Below are positions 1 through 6,200 of a stretch of 11,907 bases of DNA, piece by piece (position 1 is the stretch's first letter; the number at the start of each line of letters is the position of its first letter). The stretch is from Spirochaetales bacterium. Lineage in GTDB: Bacteria > Spirochaetota > Spirochaetia > DTKZ01. The notes beneath the pieces are model-generated. The model saw only the letters and a program-made list of their open reading frames with translations. It did no database searches and had not been told where the DNA came from. The translations under genes were made by a program, and so were the position numbers. The stretch spans positions 1 to 11,907 of the forward strand of contig JAITGB010000015.1 in the NCBI GenBank assembly GCA_031280945.1, read 5' to 3'.

Positions 1-72
1 CTTTTTTTCTTAAATAGTTTGCACATAAAAATGCGGACTAAATACAAAGCTCCATTCTACTCTCATCAACAC

Positions 73-96
73 GCCTGCCATGCTTGACATGCAGGC
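73..96. promoter_or_regulatory. Inverted repeat overlapping the methyltransferase -35 box (operator candidate)
   Basis: GCCTGCCATG at 73-82 and CATGCAGGC at 88-96 are reverse complements except for one bulged C, separated by CTTGA. The -35 hexamer TTGACA (84-89) lies across the spacer and the right arm, so a dimeric regulator bound here would block or compete with RNA polymerase. R-M genes are often controlled this way by C proteins or by the methyltransferase itself, but no C-protein gene is visible in the window. It is not followed by a T-run, so it is not a terminator. Confidence 0.45.
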
Positions 97-113
97 AGAA
101 CCAAATTTATACT
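84..113 (+). promoter_or_regulatory. Sigma70-type promoter of the methyltransferase gene
   Basis: A perfect -35 box TTGACA (84-89) is followed after 18 bases by TATACT (108-113), a near-consensus -10 box. Transcription would start around position 120, only about 10 bases before the ATG at 130. The transcript would therefore begin at or just before the Shine-Dalgarno-like AGAGG (119-123), giving an unusually short leader. Confidence 0.6.
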
Positions 114-129
114 GAAGTAGAGGTTAGAC

Positions 130-606
130 ATGACTGAAATTGAAGGGCTTCATAGCGCCGATTGTGTAAAATTTATGGCCTCCATGCCCGATGAGTGCAT
201 TGATTTGGTTGTTACCTCTCCGCCGTATGACAATTTACGGAATTACAGAGGCTACTCCTTTGAGTTTGAGCGCATAGCGGAAGGTTTGTTTAAGGTTCTC
301 AAAGAGGGCGGTGTTGTAGTTTGGGTTGTAGGCGATAAAATTAACGGCGGCAAAAGTTTAACCAGTTTTCGCCAGGGTCTTTATTTTCAGGAAATAGGTT
401 TTAATATGCACGATGTAATGATATATCAAAAGAAAAATACGCCGTTTATGCGCTCCAATGCGTATACCAACGCTTATGAGTTTATGTTCATTTTATCAAA
501 AGGAAAACCAAAAACGTTTAATCCGTTAAAAGAAAAAACAGTCCGCAACGGATTTGAAATGGTCGTTTTCAATAAAGGCGCAGTTTTATGTCTGTTACTT
601 TACTAA
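130..606 (+). CDS. 5' part of an interrupted beta-class DNA methyltransferase (N6-adenine or N4-cytosine)
   Basis: This open frame encodes the N-terminal half of a site-specific DNA methyltransferase. The catalytic motif IV, TSPPY, is at residues 29-33 after a typical opening (HSADCVKFMASMP). The following LKEGGVVVWVVGD and YEFMFILSKGK segments are also typical of these enzymes. The order (motif IV first, motif I in the second half) is the beta-class order. Family-like sequence runs to about residue 151 (FNKGA, base 582); the last seven residues are unrelated readthrough into the stop at 604-606. The missing half, with the S-adenosylmethionine-binding motif I, appears 1.2 kb downstream at 1750-2073. 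The start is supported by AGAGG at 119-123 and a strong promoter. The fragment lacks the cofactor-binding motifs, so alone it should be inactive. Functional two-subunit methyltransferases are known, but the other half has no usable start, so a broken gene is more likely. Target sequence and modified base cannot be read from the sequence. Confidence 0.88.
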   Translation: MTEIEGLHSADCVKFMASMPDECIDLVVTSPPYDNLRNYRGYSFEFERIAEGLFKVLKEGGVVVWVVGDKINGGKSLTSFRQGLYFQEIGFNMHDVMIYQKKNTPFMRSNAYTNAYEFMFILSKGKPKTFNPLKEKTVRNGFEMVVFNKGAVLCLLLY

Positions 607-1439
607 AAAGTCCCTTTGAGAATAAATTCCGGGATGTTCTGTGCAAAACAAGGCAAGAAATCATTTTCTCAAGTCCATATATAAATCATGAGGGAGTTTC
701 AATTCTGCTTGATTCTATTGGCAACATAGCTGACAAGTCCATACAAATACTTACCAATTTATCAGCACGAAATATTATTGATAATGTCACACAACCAATA
801 GCTCTATTAAAAATCTATAATACTTTTAAGAAAACAATAATCTCGAGTCTAAATAAACTTCACGCAAAAATCTATATTATCGATGAATCATACGCTATAA
901 TTACATCGGCAAATTTGACTAATGGAGGCATAAGAACAAATTTTGAATATGGTGTTTTAATTGACGATTCTCAATTAATCAAGACTATTAAACAGGATGT
1001 TCTGGACTATGTGTCCCTTGGGCATATCTTCGATAAACCATTTCTTGCAAGAATCCATAAAGAAAGCCAAAAAATAGAACGAGTGCAGGATAAAACTTTT
1101 AAAGAACGAAATGATTTCGAATTAAAACTGCTCCTTGAGCAAGGGCAGAAAATCAATGATATATTTATAAAGCGTTATAAAAACAAAGAAACGCGGCACA
1201 GCATTTTTGTCAAAACTGTTAGATTTCTATTAGAAAATCACAGCCAATTGACGACACTCGACTTATATGAACTTGTAAAAGACATTCACCCTGAAATGTG
1301 TGATGATACTATCGAATACCATAACGAAAAACGCTGGAAAATCGAAGTCCGCCAAGCCTTATTTTTCTGGAGAAGAAAAGGTATTGTTGCCGGCAGCGGG
1401 ATGCCCCATCACCAGATATGGGAATTAAGCGAAGACTAA
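588..1439 (+). CDS. Phospholipase D-like (single HKD motif) nuclease lying inside the methyltransferase gene
   Basis: This 283-residue protein carries one HKD-type motif at residues 92-109: H92-x-K94-x4-D99, then S107-x-N109 (LHAKIYIIDE ... ITSANLTNGG). Single-HKD proteins of this size normally dimerise to build one active site, as in Nuc and the restriction enzyme BfiI, and can cut DNA without a metal ion. Residues 20-32 (EIIFSSPYI) match the first strand of the fold. Residues about 170-283 are charged, mostly helical and end in a winged-helix-looking segment (RWKIEVRQALFFWRRKGIV), plausibly for DNA binding; this part is inferred. The ATG overlaps the end of the truncated methyltransferase frame by 19 bases and lies about 6 bases past the point where methyltransferase homology stops; AAAGG at 574-578 could serve as its ribosome binding site. 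The gene looks more AT-rich than its flanks, suggesting separate acquisition. A restriction or defence nuclease is likely; a DNA-repair or phage role is possible. Confidence 0.88.
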   Translation: MSVTLLKSPFENKFRDVLCKTRQEIIFSSPYINHEGVSILLDSIGNIADKSIQILTNLSARNIIDNVTQPIALLKIYNTFKKTIISSLNKLHAKIYIIDESYAIITSANLTNGGIRTNFEYGVLIDDSQLIKTIKQDVLDYVSLGHIFDKPFLARIHKESQKIERVQDKTFKERNDFELKLLLEQGQKINDIFIKRYKNKETRHSIFVKTVRFLLENHSQLTTLDLYELVKDIHPEMCDDTIEYHNEKRWKIEVRQALFFWRRKGIVAGSGMPHHQIWELSED

Positions 1440-1651
1440 GGGGATGAATAAAGTTTATTTTCTGCATCAAAGACGGCGCAGCTTTTTATGCAATCATCAC
1501 ACCACGTTTCATAGTGTTCTTTGCTCTTTATGAAAACACCGTTTTGATCTATAAGCGACTCGGTTACAATGTACCCGGTTCCATAATCCGCAAAATCAGG
1601 ATCCCAAGCAATCTCATTGCCGCACCGTTCACAAAGGTCATACATCATCAT
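1436..1651 (-). CDS. Small CxxC (zinc-knuckle) protein, unknown function
   Basis: This encodes a 71-residue acidic protein with CERC at residues 7-10 and CDDC at 51-54 followed by C58, the spacing of a small treble-clef or zinc-ribbon fold. I do not recognise the family. It is probably a real gene rather than an antisense shadow: it has a well-placed AGAGGT (1660-1665, 8 bases before the ATG), a strong upstream promoter, and paired cysteines. Three ATG codons occur in a row (1651, 1648, 1645); the first is used here. Its stop overlaps the stop of the phospholipase D-like nuclease gene tail to tail by 4 bases. It sits wholly inside the segment that splits the methyltransferase, so it probably arrived with the nuclease and may be an accessory or control protein for it. 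That role is inference from position only. Confidence 0.6.
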   Translation of the reverse strand: MMMYDLCERCGNEIAWDPDFADYGTGYIVTESLIDQNGVFIKSKEHYETWCDDCIKSCAVFDAENKLYSSP

Positions 1652-1659
1652 GGGCTTTT

Positions 1660-1701
1660 ACCTCTTTCAAAAGCATATCCTGCAAGAACTTTATTTGTCA
1701 A
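1660..1701 (-). promoter_or_regulatory. Promoter and Shine-Dalgarno of the small CxxC gene
   Basis: On the minus strand, TTGACA (1701-1696) is followed after 18 bases by TATGCT (1677-1672). AGAGGT (1665-1660) then sits 8 bases before the ATG at 1651. The expected transcription start, near 1665, falls on the AGAGGT itself, so the leader is nearly absent, as at the methyltransferase promoter. This promoter lies in the otherwise gene-free stretch 1652-1749. Confidence 0.55.
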
Positions 1702-1749
1702 TCTTTCGTTACGTCCGGGATTGCAGCCTTCTCATAAGAGTATATTTAA

Positions 1750-2073
1750 AAGGGACAATACGCGGTAGGTCTCGGAGGAACCACTTCCGATAAAATAGCT
1801 TTTAAGCATCCCGCCACTTTTCCGGAGAAATTAGCGCAAGACCACATAGTATCATGGAGTAACGAAGGGGATTTGGTTTTCGACCCTATGTGCGGTTCTG
1901 GAACTACCTGTAAAATGGCTTTCTTATTTAATCGAAAATATCTCGGCGTGGATATTTCGCAGGAATACATACATATAGCAAAAACAAGGCTTTTGAAGGC
2001 AAAAAAGGAAATGCCTGCAAAATGGCTTTTTTGTCCAGACAAGAAAATCCCTACGGATATTTTGGAAGCGTAG
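1750..2073 (+). pseudogene. 3' part of the interrupted DNA methyltransferase (motifs X, I, II)
   Basis: Immediately after an in-frame stop (TAA, 1747-1749) the frame reads KGQYAVGLGGTTSDKIAF, then HPATFPEKLAQDHI (motif X region), DPMCGSGTT (motif I, S-adenosylmethionine binding) and YLGVDIS (motif II). This is the second half expected of the beta-class methyltransferase begun at 130. Between the stop and the motif I region there is no ATG or GTG; the first possible start is a TTG at 1873, which would discard motif X. The conserved part therefore cannot be translated by itself from a normal start. Joined directly, the two halves total about 258 residues. From memory of homologues, some 20-40 residues of the linker or target-recognition region are missing, so the event may have been a replacement rather than a clean insertion. 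The end is intact, with the stop 2 bases before the HNH nuclease start. Confidence 0.88.
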
Positions 2074-2075
2074 AG

Positions 2076-2681
2076 ATGAACGGGTGGATTATCTGCAAAC
2101 AAGGAAAAGGGTACTTGGTCAGAAACGATATTCAAGAAAAACTTGAAACCAATTTTGACAAAGATGCTGTAGGTATAATAAAAGAGGATAGAGGGAAAAG
2201 TCTTTTAATTTGGTTAATCGGCAGCGACACCCAGTGGATTGTATCTAAAAAAGATGTGGAAGAAATTGATGTAACAAAAACCGGCGATAAGTTTGATTTT
2301 AAAATTTGTAATGTTTGCCATTGTTTAAAGCCCACAGAAAATTTCTCCAGAAACCAAAACAACTTGCACGGCATAATTAGAAGACCAACCTGCCAGAAAT
2401 GCAGAACGTCCATTGATAAACGCGCCCCTAAAACCAAGCAGGCCAAACACATGGAAAAGCAAAAACCCCAAAAGGGCGAGCCTTTTTTGTGTCCTATTTG
2501 CAGAAAACGGTCTATTGTGGGAGTAACCGCTAAAATTGTCGCAGACCATGACCATCATACCGGCAATATACGCGGATTTATTTGCGATAGTTGCAACACC
2601 GGGTTAGGAAGGTTTAAAAACGGAGAAAATTATTTGATGAACGCTGTAAACTATATCAAAGAACACGATACATTGAGTTAA
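2076..2681 (+). CDS. HNH (beta-beta-alpha-Me) endonuclease, Hpy99I-like restriction enzyme
   Basis: This 201-residue protein has a beta-rich N-terminal region (1-75) followed by two zinc-knuckle units. The first has C78xxC81 and C106xxC109. The second has C139xxC142 and C170xxC173 and carries D157-H158-D159-H160 and N174, the DHDH...CN pattern of endonuclease VII-type HNH nucleases. From memory, Hpy99I (about 190 residues) has a beta-barrel and two such units, with active site D148, H149 and N165. The His-to-Asn spacing of 16 is the same here, so a type II restriction enzyme is the best reading. A phage-type HNH or homing nuclease is the alternative. All catalytic and zinc residues are present, so it should be active. 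The ATG at 2076 is preferred over an in-frame ATG at 2022, because 2022 lies inside the methyltransferase fragment and GGAAG (2063-2067) is well placed for 2076. The 2-base gap after the methyltransferase stop fits an ancestral M-R operon. Confidence 0.88.
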   Translation: MNGWIICKQGKGYLVRNDIQEKLETNFDKDAVGIIKEDRGKSLLIWLIGSDTQWIVSKKDVEEIDVTKTGDKFDFKICNVCHCLKPTENFSRNQNNLHGIIRRPTCQKCRTSIDKRAPKTKQAKHMEKQKPQKGEPFLCPICRKRSIVGVTAKIVADHDHHTGNIRGFICDSCNTGLGRFKNGENYLMNAVNYIKEHDTLS

Positions 2682-2756
2682 TCACTCATTTATCTATCAA
2701 ACCTTATATTTATATACATACTTTTTTTCCCGCGAAGCGGCGGGGGGAGGGGGACG

Positions 2757-2775
2757 CCGGGCGCGGAGCGCCCGG
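2757..2775. repeat. Palindrome, 8-bp stem, GGA loop
   Basis: CCGGGCGC-GGA-GCGCCCGG is a perfect inverted repeat with a GNA-type triloop closed by C-G. It belongs to the hairpin group described in the findings. Confidence 0.85.
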
Positions 2776-2776
2776 G

Positions 2777-2805
2777 CCGCCGCCGCGGCGAAGCTGCGGC
2801 GGCGG
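2777..2805. repeat. Palindrome, 13-bp stem with one G.T pair, GAA loop
   Basis: The arms 2777-2789 and 2793-2805 pair throughout except for one G.T wobble (2787 with 2795). The loop is GAA at 2790-2792, closed by C-G. It begins 1 base after the preceding palindrome. Confidence 0.8.
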
Positions 2806-2838
2806 GGCCTTTGGCGCGCACGGGATTGGAGGGGACTT

Positions 2839-2859
2839 GCGGTTCGCGGAGCGAACCGC
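2839..2859. repeat. Palindrome, 9-bp stem, GGA loop
   Basis: The arm GCGGTTCGC pairs perfectly with GCGAACCGC around a GGA loop (2848-2850). The core of this stem (CGGTTCGC/GCGAACCG) recurs at 11209-11228 with a different loop, TTCA. That shared stem is the clearest sequence link between the two intergenic regions. Confidence 0.85.
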
Positions 2860-2863
2860 TGGT

Positions 2864-2892
2864 GTCTTTTTGGGCCTCTGGCCCAAAAAGAC
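2864..2892. repeat. Palindrome, 13-bp stem, TCT loop
   Basis: Perfect arms 2864-2876 and 2880-2892 (core CTTTTTGGGCC / GGCCCAAAAAG) flank a TCT loop. The T-run is in the 5' arm and the A-run in the 3' arm on both strands, the reverse of a rho-independent terminator. Confidence 0.85.
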
Positions 2893-2912
2893 CGAAGCCC
2901 CGCAAAGCCCGG

Positions 2913-2932
2913 TTTTTTGCGCCAGCAAAAAA
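2913..2932. repeat. Palindrome, 8-bp stem, GCCA loop
   Basis: TTTTTTGC-GCCA-GCAAAAAA is a perfect inverted repeat 14 bases downstream of the zinc-ribbon gene stop. Its T-rich 5' arm and A-rich 3' arm argue against terminator function. Confidence 0.75.
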
Positions 2933-2946
2933 GGCGCCCTGAATCT

Positions 2947-3267
2947 TTATCTCCGCATAAGCGCATACGCGAAGGCTGCGAGGGCGAGTCCCAGGCCCGC
3001 GATGGCGGCGAGAAATACCCAGGGGGAGAGGCGGGGTTGTGTACGATTTTTGCGGGCGGGGGCGAGGGGGGAGGCGCTGATGCCGGGCGCGTTTTTTGGG
3101 GGGCTCATGTAGCCGCATACGGGGCAGCCGCGCGAGAAAAGCGTGGGGACGCCGGTGAAGCCGCAGCGGGGGCACAGGACGTCGTTAAAGGGGCGGCCGC
3201 AGCGGGGGCATAGGGAATCTGTGGAGCTTACTTCTTTATTGCAGTTGTCGCAGAAAAACCTGGGCAT
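2947..3267 (-). CDS. Zinc-ribbon protein with C-terminal membrane anchor
   Basis: This 106-residue protein has four CxxC pairs: C6-C9, C20-C23, C32-C35 and C48-C51. That is the layout of two zinc ribbons of the double-zinc-ribbon type. A basic, proline-rich linker (about 55-81) follows, then one hydrophobic segment (WVFLAAIAGLGLALAAFAYAL, about 83-103) and a basic tail (MRR). With no signal peptide, the most likely topology is tail-anchored with the zinc domain in the cytoplasm. The same frame is open upstream to 3402, but that extension overlaps the phosphatase gene and reads as low-complexity Thr/Ser/Pro, so the ATG at 3267 is chosen. It lies 4 bases after the phosphatase stop with no good Shine-Dalgarno, suggesting translational coupling. 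As the last gene of the operon it may be a membrane-bound partner or scaffold for the phosphatase; this role is inferred from position only. Confidence 0.8.
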   Translation of the reverse strand: MPRFFCDNCNKEVSSTDSLCPRCGRPFNDVLCPRCGFTGVPTLFSRGCPVCGYMSPPKNAPGISASPLAPARKNRTQPRLSPWVFLAAIAGLGLALAAFAYALMRR

Positions 3268-3271
3268 GGTT

Positions 3272-6200
3272 TTACTTTTTCCGTATGGCGAGGAGGGTGA
3301 GGTCGTCGTACTGGTCGTCCTCCATGAGGTGGGTGTAGAAGTTGTAGTTGGGGTATTCGTCAGGATTGGGGTTTTCCATGGGGTGGCTGTAGTACCGCGC
3401 ATACAGCGAGAAAGTTTTTTTCAAAAACTCGTCTACTACTTTGTCTACCATGACGCGGTTATTTGCGTTCGCACGGGGGTGGGGATAGGTGCGCCAGATT
3501 TTTTCAACGGACACGAGGGCTTTTACCGCGCTTTCCGCGGTGGGTTCGCAGGCGGCAAAATCAAATACAAGTTCTTCGCCTGTTACGGGGTTGTGGGCTT
3601 TCTCCATGCGGAACTTTCCTTTGTTCATGGCGGCTTCAAAAATCGCTTTGATTCTTTCGTTCCCGAGCATTTCATCTTCAATGGGTTCGTCGCCTTCTCT
3701 GTCGGGCGGAAGCTGCATGATGTCAAAATTGGGTTTGCGGAGTTTTCTGTGCGATTCTTCAACGCCGTCGGTAAAGAGCATGTTGATGTCTCCTGGGTTC
3801 ATCCTGAGCTGAATCTGTTCAAAGGGTGAGCGGGTTTCCACCATAAAATTGGGGAAAACTCCTGTGGCGGGGCTGTCGTTCATGAGGCGCGGGGAAAACT
3901 CTTTCGAGGCTGCGTCGTAAATATTGAGGACTCTGTCGCCTGCGTGGGTAATGCGGCTCACTCCGGTTTTTATGTTGAGTATTCCCAGCGTCATGGCGGC
4001 AAAACGTCCTTTGAAGCCGAGGGACTCAACAATGTCGTTAATTCTGTAGAGCAGCGGTACCATGCTGATTTTTCCGGCGTCGGAGTCGTGGTCCTTAAAG
4101 TAGGAGATAAACACGGTTGCTACCTGCACCATGATGAGGGCTGCGGGAACGCCTTTGCCTGAAACGTCGCATTTGATAAAGGCGTAGTTGTCTGCGTCAA
4201 GCTGGCGGTATTCAAAGTAGTCTCCCGAGACGCCTTTTGCGCCTTCGTAGTAGCCGAAGAATTCCGCTCCTCCTGTTTCAACTTTTCCTACGGTAAGTTT
4301 TTTTCCGCCGGGGCCTATTTCCAGAGGAATAAACATTTTCTGGATTTCTTTTCCTACGGTGAGGTCTTTGCTTGCCGCTGCGGCCCGCGCAAGGCCGCGC
4401 GTCATTTGGTTTATTGCTTCGGCAAGGTCGAAAATCTCATCGCGCGTTTTTACGTCAATGGTGTAGTTTTTCAGTTCTTCTTTGTCTTCTGTGTCGCGTA
4501 TTCTTTCAACTCCGCGCATAAGGCGGTTTATGGGGATAACGGTTATACTTGCAAGAACAAGGGCTCCGCCTATTCCGATAATCAGGGCTACGAGGGCGAC
4601 GCCTGAGGTAATGGTTATGAGGATGCGGCGCGAGTCTTCAAGCTGCGAGAGAATGTTTTCCGTTGATACGCCCAGCCGCACGAGGCCCCGGTAGTACACA
4701 TCAACGCCGCTTGTGCGGTAGAGGATTGGTTTATAAAAAGTGTATTCAAGCGTATTTTCGTCAAAAATGCGCGGAGAGCCCATTACGTCTTTGAGGGTAA
4801 AAAGGAGTCTTTTATACCAGGGTTCGCCGGAATAATCCCTGCGCTCAACGCGGAAGGGGGGGGAGGAGCCTATTGCCTGCGCAAGAGACGATAGCTGTTC
4901 GTTGACTCTCGATTCGAGTGTACGCACAGAGGTTTGAATATCCTGCAGCCTGTTCTGCGAAGCCACGTCCGTGCGCAGAGCGAGGCTCCTGCCCTCTTCG
5001 GTAAGTTTTCCTATTTCCGCGGCTATTCCGGCAAGGGCTGTTCGCGCCTGTAGATTAATTTCTTCGGCAATTTGGGCTTCAAGGGTAAAAATATCGTCCT
5101 GCATACGGCTTACGCCGGGAGCCATTTCCCCGGTATCGATTTTTTCTTTTATGTTTGGGTCGTTACTTGCCCAGACGTAGCCGTAGGCTGCGATGTCTCT
5201 TTGGCTTCTGCCGCTAATCGTGGCAAAAAGGGCTTCCTCCATGGCGGAAATCTGGGCGGGAAGGAGGTTGAGCTCCAGAAGGTTCGCGCCGGGGAGGTAG
5301 CTCCGCGAGCCTGTGGCGAGGCTCTCCAGAAGAACAGCCGAGCGCTGATACAGGCCCTCCGCGAGGTTTCTCTCCTCATTGCCGGACATATAGGCTGCCA
5401 GGGGCAGGGCAACCATAAGCACTACGGATATAACCAAAACCGTAATAAACAGGGCAAACTTTAGCCGCAGGCCTATTCCTCGTTTTCTCATACCGCTTAT
5501 CCTTTCCTGTTTCTTCCGCCAGTGTTCATCGTCTCCCGATGCGAGGGCCAGGGCCTCACCGCGCAGCCGCTGTCCTTCCCGCACAAGGGCCGCCAGCCTG
5601 TACGCCGAGAAAAGCATGGCGCAGGCAAAAAAGGCTACGAGAACCCAGAGGAGGACGGCTTCGCTCCTCACAAGAAGCGGGGCTCCGCGCAGGGCCTTCC
5701 ACCCAGGCTCGTAGCGGGAGGTAAAATCTCCAAACTTGATGAGGCCTGACATTTCAAGATGCAGGGAGTTCTGGGCAAAAACAACTCCCCGCAGGGGATG
5801 GCGCACACCTATAAGATAATCGCCGTTTTGTATATTATGTACGTGAAAATCACTTATAATTCTATCACTATCAACTGTAAATTCCCCTGAGGAACGCCGG
5901 AAAACATAATCCCAGGGTTCGGCCCCGTCCTTGTCAATAAGAATGTCCGAAACTTCGCCGTCTTCGCTGAAACCCCTGCCCCAGATTGTAAGAAAAATCT
6001 GACCTATTTCGTCCTTTGTATCGTTGACAAGGGAGATATAGGTAACGGGCCTGTACTTGTTGAGGTATACAAAAATCGTTTCGGGAAGCCCTACATTGCC
6101 CACCTCGTCAATAGCCGCCACGGACAGGGACCAGGCGCCGTTGTCGTTGTTCTCAAAAGAAAGCTCAGGCTCCTGAAGAAGAGAAGCCTGGGGAAGATAC

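Larger units (their letters stand above)
2682..2946. other. Gene-free convergent intergenic region dense in palindromes; compositional boundary
   Basis: This region separates the 3' ends of the HNH nuclease gene (plus) and the zinc-ribbon gene (minus). Bases 2682-2728 are AT-rich; from about 2729 the sequence turns extremely GC-rich. Six short-loop palindromes sit between 2730 and 2932. The smallest is CCGC-GAA-GCGG at 2730-2740; the others are listed separately. Open frames crossing the region are proline/arginine-rich palindrome artefacts with no recognisable protein. None of the hairpins has a T-run after its 3' arm on either strand, so I call no intrinsic terminator for either converging gene. 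Confidence 0.7.

Noticed and set aside
610..1756. 8-base inverted repeat GTCCCTTT (610-617) / AAAGGGAC (1749-1756) near the ends of the methyltransferase interruption
   Set aside because: It is too short, and the left copy lies inside the nuclease coding region past the junction, so it does not mark element ends. Chance cannot be excluded.
1514..1768. Plus-strand open frame opposite the small CxxC gene
   Set aside because: It has no ribosome binding site or recognisable motif, and it overlaps a minus-strand gene with promoter, ribosome binding site and paired cysteines.
2022..2075. 18-residue N-terminal extension of the HNH nuclease from an earlier ATG
   Set aside because: It overlaps conserved methyltransferase coding sequence; the ATG at 2076 has GGAAG at good spacing and follows the methyltransferase stop by 2 bases.
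2864..2932. Hairpins after the zinc-ribbon gene as rho-independent terminators
   Set aside because: On both strands the T-run lies in the 5' arm and the A-run in the 3' arm, with no T-run after the stem.
2690..3175. Minus-strand Arg/Pro-rich open frames running across the left intergenic region
   Set aside because: They overlap the well-supported zinc-ribbon gene in another frame and reflect GC-rich palindromes.
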